A DNA stretch of 64,000 bases from an uncultured Pelagibacteraceae bacterium (GTDB lineage: Bacteria; Pseudomonadota; Alphaproteobacteria; Pelagibacterales; Pelagibacteraceae), in contig CACAFZ010000001.1 of assembly GCA_902531885.1 (NCBI GenBank), forward strand, positions 62,001-126,000, written 5' to 3'. Positions within the stretch are counted from its first letter, which is position 1. Each line of letters opens with the position of its first letter. The translations under genes were made by a program, and so were the position numbers. The notes under the pieces were generated by a model. The model was given only the letters and a program-made list of their open reading frames with translations, did not search any database and was not told the DNA's origin. This document shows positions 16,778 through 25,832 of the stretch, one piece after another.

Positions 16778-17625
16778 ACGAAAGACTTAAGTCGATAGTA
16801 GATTTAGAAAAATATCCAATCTATGACTTAAATTCTCCAATAATTAAAAATTTAATTAAAAGATGCAAAGAAGAACTAGACCAATTTAGTTGTTCAACTA
16901 TTCCTAATTTCATTTTACCAAAATCATTAGAGATAATGAATTCAGAATTAGAAAAACAGTTAAATGAGGTTTATATGTCTAAAGAAAGTATAAATGCTTA
17001 TTTGTATGCTGAAGACGATCCAAAATTACCTAAGGATCATCCAAAAAGAACTTTTATGAATAGATATAACGGATATTTAAATTCTGATTGTTTTCCTAAA
17101 AATTCTGAAATGAAATATCTTTATGAAACAGATGAACTTTTAAAATTTGTATCTGCATGTTTAGGAGTTTCTCCAATATATAGATGGGCTGATCCTTTAG
17201 CTTGTCATGCTTATAATGTTATGGAGCCTGAAGGAATACTTCCTTGGCATTTTGATAGTTGTGAATTTACATTAAGCTTAATGATTCAAAAACCAGAGAA
17301 AGGTGGAATATTTGAATACTGCCCAAATATAAGAGAACCTGGTAATGAAAATTTTGACGAAGTTAAAAAAGTTTTAAATGGTGATAGAGCACGAGTTAAA
17401 CAATTAAAATTAGAACCAGGTGATCTGCAAATATTTAAAGGAAGATTTACTTTACATAGAGTTACAAAAATAGAAGGGCAAAAATCAAGATACATGTGCA
17501 TACCAGCTTATGTTTTAGATCCCTGGAGAGTAAACACTCCAGAACATTCAAAAGCAATTTATGGTAAAGTGTTACCAATTCATTTAGAGAGAAATGTTGC
17601 TAGATCAGATGGCCTAGCAGATTGA
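16774..17625 (+). CDS. 2-oxoglutarate/Fe(II)-dependent oxygenase (HalD/BesD-like superfamily, hydroxylase type)
   Basis: This 283-residue protein has an iron triad readable as H159-x-D161 (PWHFDSCEF) and H228 (FTLHRVT), with R239 as the probable 2-oxoglutarate ligand. The arrangement GGIFEY after the first His-Asp pair and GDLQIFKGRFTLHR before the last His resembles the HalD/BesD group. The Asp is present, so it should hydroxylate rather than halogenate (halogenases have Gly or Ala there). The start overlaps the nucleotidyltransferase gene (GTG at 16774). The substrate is probably a small amino acid or amine; this is inference. Confidence 0.7.
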   Translation: MNERLKSIVDLEKYPIYDLNSPIIKNLIKRCKEELDQFSCSTIPNFILPKSLEIMNSELEKQLNEVYMSKESINAYLYAEDDPKLPKDHPKRTFMNRYNGYLNSDCFPKNSEMKYLYETDELLKFVSACLGVSPIYRWADPLACHAYNVMEPEGILPWHFDSCEFTLSLMIQKPEKGGIFEYCPNIREPGNENFDEVKKVLNGDRARVKQLKLEPGDLQIFKGRFTLHRVTKIEGQKSRYMCIPAYVLDPWRVNTPEHSKAIYGKVLPIHLERNVARSDGLAD

Positions 17626-17639
17626 TATGAGAATTAATT

Positions 17640-17837
17640 ATGATAAAAAAATCTAAAGAGCATTTAGATTTAGTAAACGAGACTTATATTAAACATTTTA
17701 AAGTTGCATTTAGTGTTAGTAGCTTAATGATTATAGGAGGTTTCCAAGCAATAATTCACGCAATATGTCCTGCAATATTTCAGACTTCTGCAAGTGACAA
17801 GATAAAAAAATTACACGAAAAAATTTCTAAAAGATGA
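17640..17837 (+). CDS. DUF6356 family small membrane protein
   Basis: The 65-residue protein has one hydrophobic segment (AFSVSSLMIIGGFQAIIHAI, about residues 23-42), preceded by ETYIKHF and followed by CPAIFQTSASDKIKKLHEKI. This pattern matches DUF6356, small alphaproteobacterial proteins with no known role. Its last bases overlap the start of the carnitine dehydrogenase gene by 4, so the two are coupled. Confidence 0.7.
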   Translation: MIKKSKEHLDLVNETYIKHFKVAFSVSSLMIIGGFQAIIHAICPAIFQTSASDKIKKLHEKISKR

Positions 17838-18781
17838 AAAGCAATATTAAAAATGTTGCTGTTGTTGGCACAGGGGTAATTGGAACTGGATGGATAATTA
17901 GATTTTTAGCTCATAATAAAAAAGTTGTAGCATTTGATAAAGATCTTAAATTAAAAAAGAGAATAATTGCAGAGATAAAACGTACTTGGCCTTATGTAAA
18001 AAAATTATTCAATAAAAAAAAATTAAATATAAAAAATTTTATTTATGTTACTTCAATTGAAGAAGCCTTAAAGGAAGCAGATTTTATCCAAGAATGTGCA
18101 TCTGAAAATTATAAAATCAAAACAAAGCTGATGAACGTGATTGGTAATTATGCAAAACCAAATGCTATAATCTCATCAAGTTCATCTGGGTTACTTCCAA
18201 CAAGAATATATTCAAAATGTAAAAATCCAGCTCGCACCATGATAGCGCATCCATTTAATCCAGTTTATATGTGCCCTGGCGTTGAAATTGTTCCAGGTAA
18301 AAAAACAAAAAGTAAGTTTTTGAATGTAGCTAATAAATTTTACAAATCTATCTCGATGAATCCAATCATGGTAAAAAAAGAATTACCAGGTTATCTATCA
18401 GATAGACTCCAAGAAGCCTTATGGAGAGAAGCATTACATATAGTAAATGAAGGATATGCTACTACAAAAGATTTAGATAGAGCAATTGAAGATGGTCCTG
18501 GCCTAAGATGGTCATTAATGGGAACCTTCCTAACATTTCATTTAGCAGGTGGTAAAGCTGGTATGAAACATATGTTAGAACAATTTGGACCTGCGTTAAA
18601 ATTACCTTGGACAAAACTGAAAGCTCCAAAGCTTTCAAAAAAACTTTCATCGAGAGTTATTATTGGCACTAGAAACCAAGCAAAAGGCAAATCAGTAGAA
18701 CAATTATCAAAAATTAGAGATGAATATTTAGTTAAACTTCAGAAGTTAAGAAAAAAATATGAAGACAAGATAAGAAAATGA
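17834..18781 (+). CDS. L-carnitine dehydrogenase / 3-hydroxyacyl-CoA dehydrogenase family
   Basis: The 315-residue protein opens with VAVVGTGVIGTGW (residues 8-20), the NAD-binding motif. It continues with IAHPFNPVYMCPGVEIVPG (the HPFNP motif near residue 138) and a C-terminal helical domain with LAGGKAGMKHMLEQFGPALK. That last segment is characteristic of L-carnitine dehydrogenases in my memory. These oxidise L-carnitine to 3-dehydrocarnitine with NAD+, the first step toward glycine betaine, which would feed BHMT in the adjacent cluster. The 3-dehydrocarnitine cleavage enzyme and thioesterase are not visible in this window. Confidence 0.75.
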   Translation: MKSNIKNVAVVGTGVIGTGWIIRFLAHNKKVVAFDKDLKLKKRIIAEIKRTWPYVKKLFNKKKLNIKNFIYVTSIEEALKEADFIQECASENYKIKTKLMNVIGNYAKPNAIISSSSSGLLPTRIYSKCKNPARTMIAHPFNPVYMCPGVEIVPGKKTKSKFLNVANKFYKSISMNPIMVKKELPGYLSDRLQEALWREALHIVNEGYATTKDLDRAIEDGPGLRWSLMGTFLTFHLAGGKAGMKHMLEQFGPALKLPWTKLKAPKLSKKLSSRVIIGTRNQAKGKSVEQLSKIRDEYLVKLQKLRKKYEDKIRK

Positions 18782-18796
18782 TAGTAATAAAATATC

Positions 18797-19570
18797 ATGA
18801 ATGTCTTGGTCAAAAATTTGGGTAACGGCATAAAAAATATAACAATAAACGATCCAAAAACATATAATTCTCTATCTTTTGCAACTTTAAGATCTCTTTT
18901 AAATACTTTTAAAAAACTTGATAAAGACAACAATACAAAAGTAATAATTTTGAATGGAGCTGGAAAAGGCTTTAGCGCAGGTCATAACCTGAAAGAAGTA
19001 AAATCTTTAAAAGTAAGATCAAAATATCTCAAACTATTTAATCTTTGCTCAAAATTAATGATCCAAATAGTTGAAGGAAGAAAACCAGTTATAGCAAAAG
19101 TGCATGGAGCAGCTTATGCCGCTGGATGCCAACTAGCAACAAGTTGCGACTTGGCTTACAGCACTACTAATGCAACATTTGCAACTCCTGGAGTTAATAT
19201 TGGATTATTCTGTAGTACACCAATGGTTGCCGTTAGTAGAAAAATTAGCAGAAAGAGAATGATGAAAATGCTTTTAACTGGTGAACCCATTAATGCAAAA
19301 TATGCAAAAGAAATAGGATTGATTAATGATTGTTTTTCAAAATCGAAACTTAATAAGGAAGTTTTAAAAGTTGCAAAAACAATCGCATCCAAATCAAATT
19401 TAACAATTAAAATTGGAAAACAAGCTTTTTATAAACAATTAGAAATGCCATTAAGAAAAGCTTACGCATATACAAGCAGAGCGATGACTTTAAACATGAT
19501 GTCTGTTGATGCTCATGAGGGTATATCGGCGTTTTTAAACAAAAGAAAACCTAAATGGAAAAATAAATGA
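18797..19570 (+). CDS. Enoyl-CoA hydratase/isomerase family protein (ECHDC3-like)
   Basis: This is a 257-residue crotonase-fold protein. Oxyanion-hole elements are seen as GKGFSAGHNLKE (about residue 57) and HGAAYAAGCQLATSCDLA (about residue 100). TPGVNIGLFCSTP near residue 130 and LTGEPINAKYAKEIGLIN are typical of the ECHDC3 branch, whose physiological substrate is unclear. It follows carnitine dehydrogenase by 15 bases, so a role with carnitine- or acrylate-derived acyl-CoA is possible but unproven. Confidence 0.8.
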   Translation: MNVLVKNLGNGIKNITINDPKTYNSLSFATLRSLLNTFKKLDKDNNTKVIILNGAGKGFSAGHNLKEVKSLKVRSKYLKLFNLCSKLMIQIVEGRKPVIAKVHGAAYAAGCQLATSCDLAYSTTNATFATPGVNIGLFCSTPMVAVSRKISRKRMMKMLLTGEPINAKYAKEIGLINDCFSKSKLNKEVLKVAKTIASKSNLTIKIGKQAFYKQLEMPLRKAYAYTSRAMTLNMMSVDAHEGISAFLNKRKPKWKNK

Positions 19571-20034
19571 ACGATGATCAAGTAAAAGAAATTCTAAAAA
19601 ATTCTAAAACAATTGCAATGATCGGTGTAAGTTCCGAAAAGAAAGGCGAAGATCCAAAAAACTTAAAAAGAAAACCAGCAAATGTTGTTATGAAATATAT
19701 GCAAGATTTTGGTTATAAAGTAATACCTGTAAACCCTTTTGCTAAAGGAGAAGTTATAAATGGAGAAACAGTAGTTGAAAGTTTAGATAATATTTCTGAA
19801 AAAATAGACATAGTCGATGTATTTCGACCATCAAAAGAAACACCAGGTTTTGCTAAAGAGGCCGTTAAAATTGGAGCTAAAACTCTGTGGCTGCAGTATG
19901 GAATTCAGAATGAGGAAGCTAAGAAAATTTCTGAGGAAGCTGATGTAAAGTACATAGATAACAAATGTATTAAACAAGAATACCAAAAATTATTTCAAAA
20001 ATCTAACCCAGTATTTCCAGTATTAAAAAAATAG
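19567..20034 (+). CDS. CoA-binding domain protein (YccU family)
   Basis: The 155-residue single-domain Rossmann protein has the CoA-binding opening TIAMIGVSSEKKGEDPKNL and the VIPVNPF and VDVFRPS segments expected of the YccU/CoA_binding_2 family. Members bind CoA or acyl-CoA, but their role is unknown. It overlaps the hydratase gene by 4 bases and the MsrA gene by 1, within a continuous operon. Confidence 0.82.
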   Translation: MNDDQVKEILKNSKTIAMIGVSSEKKGEDPKNLKRKPANVVMKYMQDFGYKVIPVNPFAKGEVINGETVVESLDNISEKIDIVDVFRPSKETPGFAKEAVKIGAKTLWLQYGIQNEEAKKISEEADVKYIDNKCIKQEYQKLFQKSNPVFPVLKK

Positions 20035-20603
20035 TGAAAAAAATTTTATTTTTCCTTTTTTTGTTTCAAACATCAGTATTCGCCCAGAATCTTGATAAAG
20101 CATATTTTGCAGGTGGTTGTTTCTGGTGTATGGAAGAATCATTTGAAAAAAAAGAAGGAGTGATTCAGGTAATTTCAGGTTATTCAGGTGGTAATACAAA
20201 AAATCCAACATATGAAGAAGTTACATACGGAAATACGGGGCACTTTGAAGTTGTTGAGATTATTTATGATAAAAATAAAATTAATTTTAAAGACCTGCTA
20301 GATCATTTTTGGATTAATATCGATCCTTTTGATTCAAGAGGCCAATTTTGCGATGTAGGATATAGTTATAGATCAGTTGCATTTTATAAAACAATTGATC
20401 AAAAGGACGATATAAAGAGATCAATAGTAAAATTAGAGAAGAAATTTAATAAAAAGGTAGTTACATTCATAAGAAAATTTGATGAATTTTATAAAGCAGA
20501 AGAATATCATCAAGATTATTATAAAAAAAAATTTTTAAACTATCTTAAGTATAAAAATGCTTGTGGAAGAGAAAAAAAATTAAATAAAATTTGGAAATCA
20601 TGA
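20034..20603 (+). CDS. msrA: Exported peptide methionine sulfoxide reductase A
   Basis: The 189-residue protein has a short signal peptide (residues 1 to about 17, ending VFAQ) and the MsrA active site GGCFWCME with C29. It also has the GYSGG and GHFEVVEI elements and FDSRGQFCD. It should reduce methionine-S-sulfoxide in exported proteins. The GTG start overlaps the upstream stop by one base. The export signal suggests periplasmic repair rather than the usual cytosolic MsrA. Confidence 0.87.
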   Translation: MKKILFFLFLFQTSVFAQNLDKAYFAGGCFWCMEESFEKKEGVIQVISGYSGGNTKNPTYEEVTYGNTGHFEVVEIIYDKNKINFKDLLDHFWINIDPFDSRGQFCDVGYSYRSVAFYKTIDQKDDIKRSIVKLEKKFNKKVVTFIRKFDEFYKAEEYHQDYYKKKFLNYLKYKNACGREKKLNKIWKS

Positions 20604-21169
20604 AAAAAATTTTTTTAGTTTATAGTCATTATAATGACAAATCTTTTAATGCAGCAATAAAAGATACATTTATAAAGGCAGCAGAAGAGAATGGTCATAA
20701 AGTTGATTGCGTAGATTTATATAAGGAAAAATTTGATCCAGTATTTGCAGGTGAAAAACCATCATCTGAAGTTTTAGATCACAGAAAAAGAATTGAACAA
20801 TGTGATGTTATTACTTTAGTTGCACCTATCTGGAACTTTAGAATGCCAGCAATACTTGAAGGATGGATTGATAAAGTATTGGCTCCACCCTGGGCATTTA
20901 GTTTTAAAAAATTGTTTGGTAATTATGGTTATCCCGTGGGAAACTTGAAAGGAAAAAAAGCAATTGTATTTTGCACTTATGGATCTCCTCAATTCGCAAT
21001 AAGAACATTTTTTTTAAATATGCCTACTAAAAGACTTAGAAGAGGAGTCTTTAATATATGTGGAATAACAGATGTAATATATAAAAGATATTTTGCGGTA
21101 CCATTTGTAAGTGATGAAAAGAGAAAAAAATTCTTAGAAGACGTTAAAAAAACAGTAAAAAATATATGA
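20600..21169 (+). CDS. Flavodoxin-fold NAD(P)H oxidoreductase (MdaB/KefF type)
   Basis: Starting at the ATG that overlaps the MsrA stop (ATGA), the protein is 189 residues. It has the flavodoxin-like opening KKIFLVYSHYND, the FMN/quinone pocket segment APIWNFRMPAILEGWIDKV and a GSPQFAIRTFF loop. It resembles FMN-dependent quinone reductases of the NAD(P)H dehydrogenase family. The substrate is not known. A TTG nine bases upstream is in frame but less likely as a start. Confidence 0.82.
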   Translation: MKKIFLVYSHYNDKSFNAAIKDTFIKAAEENGHKVDCVDLYKEKFDPVFAGEKPSSEVLDHRKRIEQCDVITLVAPIWNFRMPAILEGWIDKVLAPPWAFSFKKLFGNYGYPVGNLKGKKAIVFCTYGSPQFAIRTFFLNMPTKRLRRGVFNICGITDVIYKRYFAVPFVSDEKRKKFLEDVKKTVKNI

Positions 21170-21627
21170 ACAAATTAATTAGCTATTTTATTTTTTTTAT
21201 TATTTTTACGACAAATTCATTTTCCGATGTAATAAAACCTAGTAAAAAAATTGAGCCTGACCAAGTTGTGAAAATTCAGCTTAAGGGTTTGATGAATAAT
21301 AACGACCCTTATTCAGATGTTGGAATTGAACAAACTTGGGAATTTGCTCATCCAAAAAATAAAAAATACACAGGACCTTTAGAAAAATTTAAAAAAATGT
21401 TAAAAGGAGATTCTTATTATATGTTATTAGGACACAAAGAGCACCAGATTGAGCAAGTTTATTTAAATGAAAACGTAGCAACTTTCCTAGTAACTATTTT
21501 AGATTCAGATAAAACTTATTATAAATTTAAATGGCAGGTTGAAAAATATATCAATCAAGGACCTTTAAAAGACTGTTGGTTAACAACAGCAGTCTCTCAG
21601 CCTGTGTCTTTAGGCTCTTCAATATAA
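21166..21627 (+). CDS. DUF4864 exported protein
   Basis: The 153-residue protein has a signal peptide (about residues 1-20) and a body matching DUF4864, with VVKIQLKGLMNNNDPYSD, WEFAHPKN and TGPLEKFKKML. The function is unknown. The 3' end carries two consecutive small hairpins (CTGTTG/CAACAG at 21573-21589 and AGCCT/AGGCT at 21599-21616) just before the stop, which may mark a transcript end ahead of the second dehydrogenase gene. Confidence 0.72.
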   Translation: MNKLISYFIFFIIFTTNSFSDVIKPSKKIEPDQVVKIQLKGLMNNNDPYSDVGIEQTWEFAHPKNKKYTGPLEKFKKMLKGDSYYMLLGHKEHQIEQVYLNENVATFLVTILDSDKTYYKFKWQVEKYINQGPLKDCWLTTAVSQPVSLGSSI

Positions 21628-21673
21628 AATAATTTTGTTTCGTTAATAATAAAAATTTAGTAGAAATTCCAAG

Positions 21674-24106
21674 ATGAAATCTAAAGCAAAAGTAGTTGTA
21701 ATAGGAGGTGGAGTAGTTGGAGTAAGTGCCCTCTATCATTTAGCTAAAAAAGGTTGGTCAGATGTAGTACTTGTTGAAAGAAAAGAATTAACTTCAGGCT
21801 CAACTTGGCATGCAGCTGGATTATTGCCACTCTTTAATATGAGTTATTCTGTAGGACAACTACATAAATATGCGGTTGATCTTTATAAAACTTTGGAAGA
21901 AGAAACAGGAAAAAATGTAGGTTTTAGTGTCGTATCAAACATTAGGTTGGCTAGCACAAAAGATAGAATGGATGAATACCATCAGTATGCAGGTGTAGCG
22001 CAGACTATTGGAGTTAATTATAAATTTTTAACTCCAGACCAAGTAAAAGAAATATGGCCTTTATGTAATACTTCAGATTTAATTGGTGCAATTCAACATC
22101 CAGAAGATGGATACATTCAACCCGCAGATTTAACACAAGCTCTAGCAACTGGTGCAAGAAATAAAGGAGCAGAAATTTATAGAAATACAAATGTTACAGG
22201 AATTAAACAAACAAAAGATGGATGGGTAGTTGAAACTGACAAAGGTGCAATAGAATGTGAACATGTAATGTCTTGTTCAGGAAATTTTGCAAGACAAACT
22301 GGTCAAATGGTTGGATTAGACATTCCAGTAATTCCAGTAGAACATCAATACATAGTTACCGAACCTCATCCAGAAATACAGAAAAGAAAAAAAGAAGGCC
22401 TTCCAGAAATGGGAGTTCTTAGAGATAGTGATAGCAGATGGTACATGAGAGAAGAGGCAGGAGGTTTAATATTAGGACCTTATGAAGATGGTGCACCTTG
22501 TTGTTATGTAGATGGACCATCAAAGAATTCAGAATATGAATTGTTTCAAGAAGATTTAGAAAGACTTGCTCCTCATATTGAAGGTGCAATTCATCGAGTT
22601 CCTGCTTTTGGAGAAGTTGGAGTTAAGAAAGTTTACAATGGTGCAATCTGTTATACACCAGATGGAAATCCTATTGTTGGCCCTGCTTGGGGTTTAAAAA
22701 ACTTTTGGATTAACGAAGGTCATAGTTTTGGAATTACTGCAGCAGGTGGCGCAGGTTGGCAACTTGCAGAATGGATTGTTGATGGAGAACCAACAATTGA
22801 TATGCTTGGAGTTGAACCTAGAAGATATGGAGATTATGCAACTAAATCGTATTTAAAAGAAAAAAATGAAGAAGCTTATCGAAACGTATTTATCATTCAC
22901 TATCCAGATGAAGAAAGAGGTGCAGCAAGACCTTTAAGAACGGCACCATGCTATGACAGATTGAAAAACTTAGGAGCAGTATTTGGTCAAAAATTTGGAT
23001 GGGAAAGAGCTAACTTTTTTGCAACTGACGGAATGGAACAAAAAGATGATTGGTCATTCAGACGATCAAAATGGTTTAAAGCTGTAGAAAAAGAATGCAA
23101 AAATGTTAAAGAAAATGTTGGGTTGTTAGATATGACAGCATTTGCAAAATGTAGAATTAAAGGACCTAAAGCGGAGGAGTTTTTGGATTATTTAGTTGCT
23201 AACAAATTACCAAAAAAAGTTGGGCGAATTAATTTATGTCATGCGCTTAATACAAAAGGTGGCGTTCACTCTGAATTTACCATCATGAGAGAAGCAGAAG
23301 ATAGTTTTTATTTAGTATCTGCAGGAGCTTTTCAAAGATTAGATCATGATTGGATTTTAAAATGGATGCCAAAAGATGGATCGGTTCAATTTGAAAATTT
23401 AACTAATAGCATAGGGGTATTGGTTGTTTCAGGTCCTAAAGCAAGAGAATTGATGAAAAGAGTTTCTAAAGATGATTTTTCAGATGAAAACTTCAAGTGG
23501 TTAAGCTCAAAAAATGTGAACATAGGCTATGCACCAGTTAATGCTATGAGAGTTAACTTTGTTGGAGAATTAGGATGGGAACTTCATCATCCAATGGAAT
23601 ATCAAAATCATATTTTTGATAAATTAATGGAAGCTGGAAAAGATTTAGGATTAAAGCCTTATGGTATTAGAGCAATGAACAGTTTACGTGTTGAAAAGTC
23701 TTATAAACTTGTTGGAACCGAGCTATCTATTGAATATTCGCCTTACGAATCTGGTTTAGATAGGTTTATTCATCCAAATAAAGGAAAATTTATAGGTTTA
23801 GAAGCTTTAAATAAATGGAGAGAAAAAGGTTTTAATAACAAATTAGTAACATTCGAAGTACACAATATAGCTGATGCTGATGTATTGGGGAATAATCCAA
23901 TTTATCAAAATGATAAAGTTGTTGGTAGAGCAACAGGAGGAGATTTTGGCTTTAGATTAAATAAATCAATAGCTCTAGGAATGGTAAAACCCGAACTTGC
24001 GACAACTGGTCAAAAATTTAAAATTGATATTTTGGGAAAAATGCACGACGCTACTATTTTAGATGAAAGTCCTTACGATCCAGAAAATAAATTGTTAAGA
24101 GCATAA
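21674..24106 (+). CDS. Sarcosine/dimethylglycine dehydrogenase family flavoprotein (second paralogue)
   Basis: This is an 810-residue protein with the same architecture as the 7117-9522 gene. The Rossmann motif [12 protein letters not shown] (residues 7-18) is followed by [10 protein letters not shown] with the flavin-attachment-region His, a DAO domain, and a GcvT folate domain with [12 protein letters not shown] near residue 635. It is followed with a one-base overlap by etfB, then etfA and ETF-QO, so its electrons clearly go to ETF. It should demethylate sarcosine or dimethylglycine. Which paralogue uses which substrate cannot be read from sequence. Confidence 0.88.
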   Translation: MKSKAKVVVIGGGVVGVSALYHLAKKGWSDVVLVERKELTSGSTWHAAGLLPLFNMSYSVGQLHKYAVDLYKTLEEETGKNVGFSVVSNIRLASTKDRMDEYHQYAGVAQTIGVNYKFLTPDQVKEIWPLCNTSDLIGAIQHPEDGYIQPADLTQALATGARNKGAEIYRNTNVTGIKQTKDGWVVETDKGAIECEHVMSCSGNFARQTGQMVGLDIPVIPVEHQYIVTEPHPEIQKRKKEGLPEMGVLRDSDSRWYMREEAGGLILGPYEDGAPCCYVDGPSKNSEYELFQEDLERLAPHIEGAIHRVPAFGEVGVKKVYNGAICYTPDGNPIVGPAWGLKNFWINEGHSFGITAAGGAGWQLAEWIVDGEPTIDMLGVEPRRYGDYATKSYLKEKNEEAYRNVFIIHYPDEERGAARPLRTAPCYDRLKNLGAVFGQKFGWERANFFATDGMEQKDDWSFRRSKWFKAVEKECKNVKENVGLLDMTAFAKCRIKGPKAEEFLDYLVANKLPKKVGRINLCHALNTKGGVHSEFTIMREAEDSFYLVSAGAFQRLDHDWILKWMPKDGSVQFENLTNSIGVLVVSGPKARELMKRVSKDDFSDENFKWLSSKNVNIGYAPVNAMRVNFVGELGWELHHPMEYQNHIFDKLMEAGKDLGLKPYGIRAMNSLRVEKSYKLVGTELSIEYSPYESGLDRFIHPNKGKFIGLEALNKWREKGFNNKLVTFEVHNIADADVLGNNPIYQNDKVVGRATGGDFGFRLNKSIALGMVKPELATTGQKFKIDILGKMHDATILDESPYDPENKLLRA

Positions 24107-24855
24107 TGAAAATATTAGTCGCGGTAAAAAGAGTAATTGATTACAATGTCCAAGTTAGAGTTAAAGAAGATGGAACTGGCGTTGTTACAGACAATGTTAA
24201 AATGTCAACTAATCCTCCAGATGATAATGCAGTTGAAGAGGCAGTAAAAATAAAAGAGTCTGGCAAAGGAAAAGAAATTGTTGCAGTAACTATTGGAGAA
24301 GACAAAGCACAAGAAACCGTTAGAAAAGCTTTAGCTGTTGGTGCTGATAGAGGTATTCATGTAAAGTCAGAAGGAATATTAGAACCATTAGCAGTTTCAA
24401 AAATACTTCAAAAAATTGTTGAAAAAGAAAAACCAGATCTAGTTTTCATGGGCAAGCAAGCCATTGATGATGATTGCAATCAAACCGGACAAATGCTTGC
24501 AGCGCTTTTGAATTGGCCTCAAGCAACATTTGCTTCAAAAATAAACGTCAAAGATAAATCGTTAGAAGTAACAAGAGAGGTTGACGAAGGTTTAGAAACA
24601 ATTGAAGTAAACACTCCTGCAATAGTAACATGTGACTTGAGATTAAATGAACCAAGATACGCTTCTTTGCCTAATATAATGAAAGCAAAGAAAAAACCTT
24701 TGGAACAAATTAATGCTAGTGATTTAGGTGTAGATATTAAATCAAGAATTGAGCAAATTAAAGTTGAAGAACCACCAAAAAGAAAAGCAGGTATCAAAGT
24801 CGCAAATGTTGCAGAATTAGTTCAAAAATTAAAAAATGAGGCAAAGGTAATTTAA
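24106..24855 (+). CDS. etfB: Electron transfer flavoprotein beta subunit
   Basis: The 249-residue protein matches EtfB. It opens [18 protein letters not shown] and contains the signature [30 protein letters not shown] (about residues 160-190) and the AMP-site segment. With EtfA it accepts electrons from the DMGDH-family enzyme encoded just upstream. Stop and start codons overlap by one base at both ends, so expression is coupled. Confidence 0.93.
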   Translation: MKILVAVKRVIDYNVQVRVKEDGTGVVTDNVKMSTNPPDDNAVEEAVKIKESGKGKEIVAVTIGEDKAQETVRKALAVGADRGIHVKSEGILEPLAVSKILQKIVEKEKPDLVFMGKQAIDDDCNQTGQMLAALLNWPQATFASKINVKDKSLEVTREVDEGLETIEVNTPAIVTCDLRLNEPRYASLPNIMKAKKKPLEQINASDLGVDIKSRIEQIKVEEPPKRKAGIKVANVAELVQKLKNEAKVI

Positions 24856-25808
24856 TGTCAGCATTATTGATAGCAGAACATAATAATAAAGAAGTAAGAC
24901 CATTTACATTAAATGCAATAACTGCTGCTAGCCAAATAGACCAAGATCTTCATGTTTTATTAATTGGTAGTAAAGCAGATGAAGTTGCGAAAACTTTAGC
25001 GAACGTTCCAAATGTTAAAAAAGTTATTCATGTTGATAATGAAATTTATGAAAATTACTTAGCTGAAAACTTTACTCCTGTAATAGTAAAACATGCAGAA
25101 AATTATTCTCATATTATTTGTTCAGCTAATACTTTTGGAAAAAATTTAATGCCTAGAGTTGCAGCTTTATTAAATACGTCTCAAGTTAGCGATATAATAA
25201 AAGTTATTTCACCAGATACTTATTTAAGGCCAATCTATGCTGGCAATGCATTTGCAACTGTAAAAAGTACAGATCAAAAAAAATGTATTACTATAAGACC
25301 CACTTCTTTTGATCCTGCTGCTACATCTGGTGGATCAGCAGAAATTGTTAAAGGTGAAGCTGCTGAAGCTTTTCAACAAATAAAATTTATTAAAAGAGAA
25401 GAAGTTAAATCGGATAGACCCGAACTTGGAACTGCTAGGGTAGTTATTTCAGGTGGTAGAGGAATGCAAAATTCAGATAACTTTAAATTAATCACTGCTA
25501 TAGCTGATAAATTAAATGCTGCAGTAGGAGCATCAAGAGCTGCAGTAGATGCAGGATACATTACAAATGACCACCAAGTAGGTCAAACTGGCAAAGTAGT
25601 GGTCCCAGATCTGTACATTGCAGTAGGAATTTCTGGTGCAATACAGCACCTAGCAGGAATGAAAGAAAGCAAAATAATTGTAGCTATAAATAAAGATGGT
25701 GAAGCACCAATATTTAGTGTTGCAGATTACGGCTTAGAAGCAGATTTATTTGAAGCTCTTCCACAATTTTTAGAAGAATTGAACAAATTAAATACTATAC
25801 AAAAATAA
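24855..25808 (+). CDS. etfA: Electron transfer flavoprotein alpha subunit
   Basis: The 317-residue EtfA has the C-terminal FAD domain signature: [12 protein letters not shown] (about residue 195), [25 protein letters not shown] and the [15 protein letters not shown] loop. It forms the heterodimer with EtfB and passes electrons to ETF-QO, encoded 24 bases downstream. Confidence 0.93.
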   Translation: MSALLIAEHNNKEVRPFTLNAITAASQIDQDLHVLLIGSKADEVAKTLANVPNVKKVIHVDNEIYENYLAENFTPVIVKHAENYSHIICSANTFGKNLMPRVAALLNTSQVSDIIKVISPDTYLRPIYAGNAFATVKSTDQKKCITIRPTSFDPAATSGGSAEIVKGEAAEAFQQIKFIKREEVKSDRPELGTARVVISGGRGMQNSDNFKLITAIADKLNAAVGASRAAVDAGYITNDHQVGQTGKVVVPDLYIAVGISGAIQHLAGMKESKIIVAINKDGEAPIFSVADYGLEADLFEALPQFLEELNKLNTIQK

Positions 25809-25832
25809 CAAATACTGTAAAAAAATATCATT

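Noticed and set aside
16774-17625. Assignment as amino-acid halogenase
   Set aside because: The iron triad keeps Asp (H159-F-D161), whereas halogenases need Gly or Ala there to bind halide.
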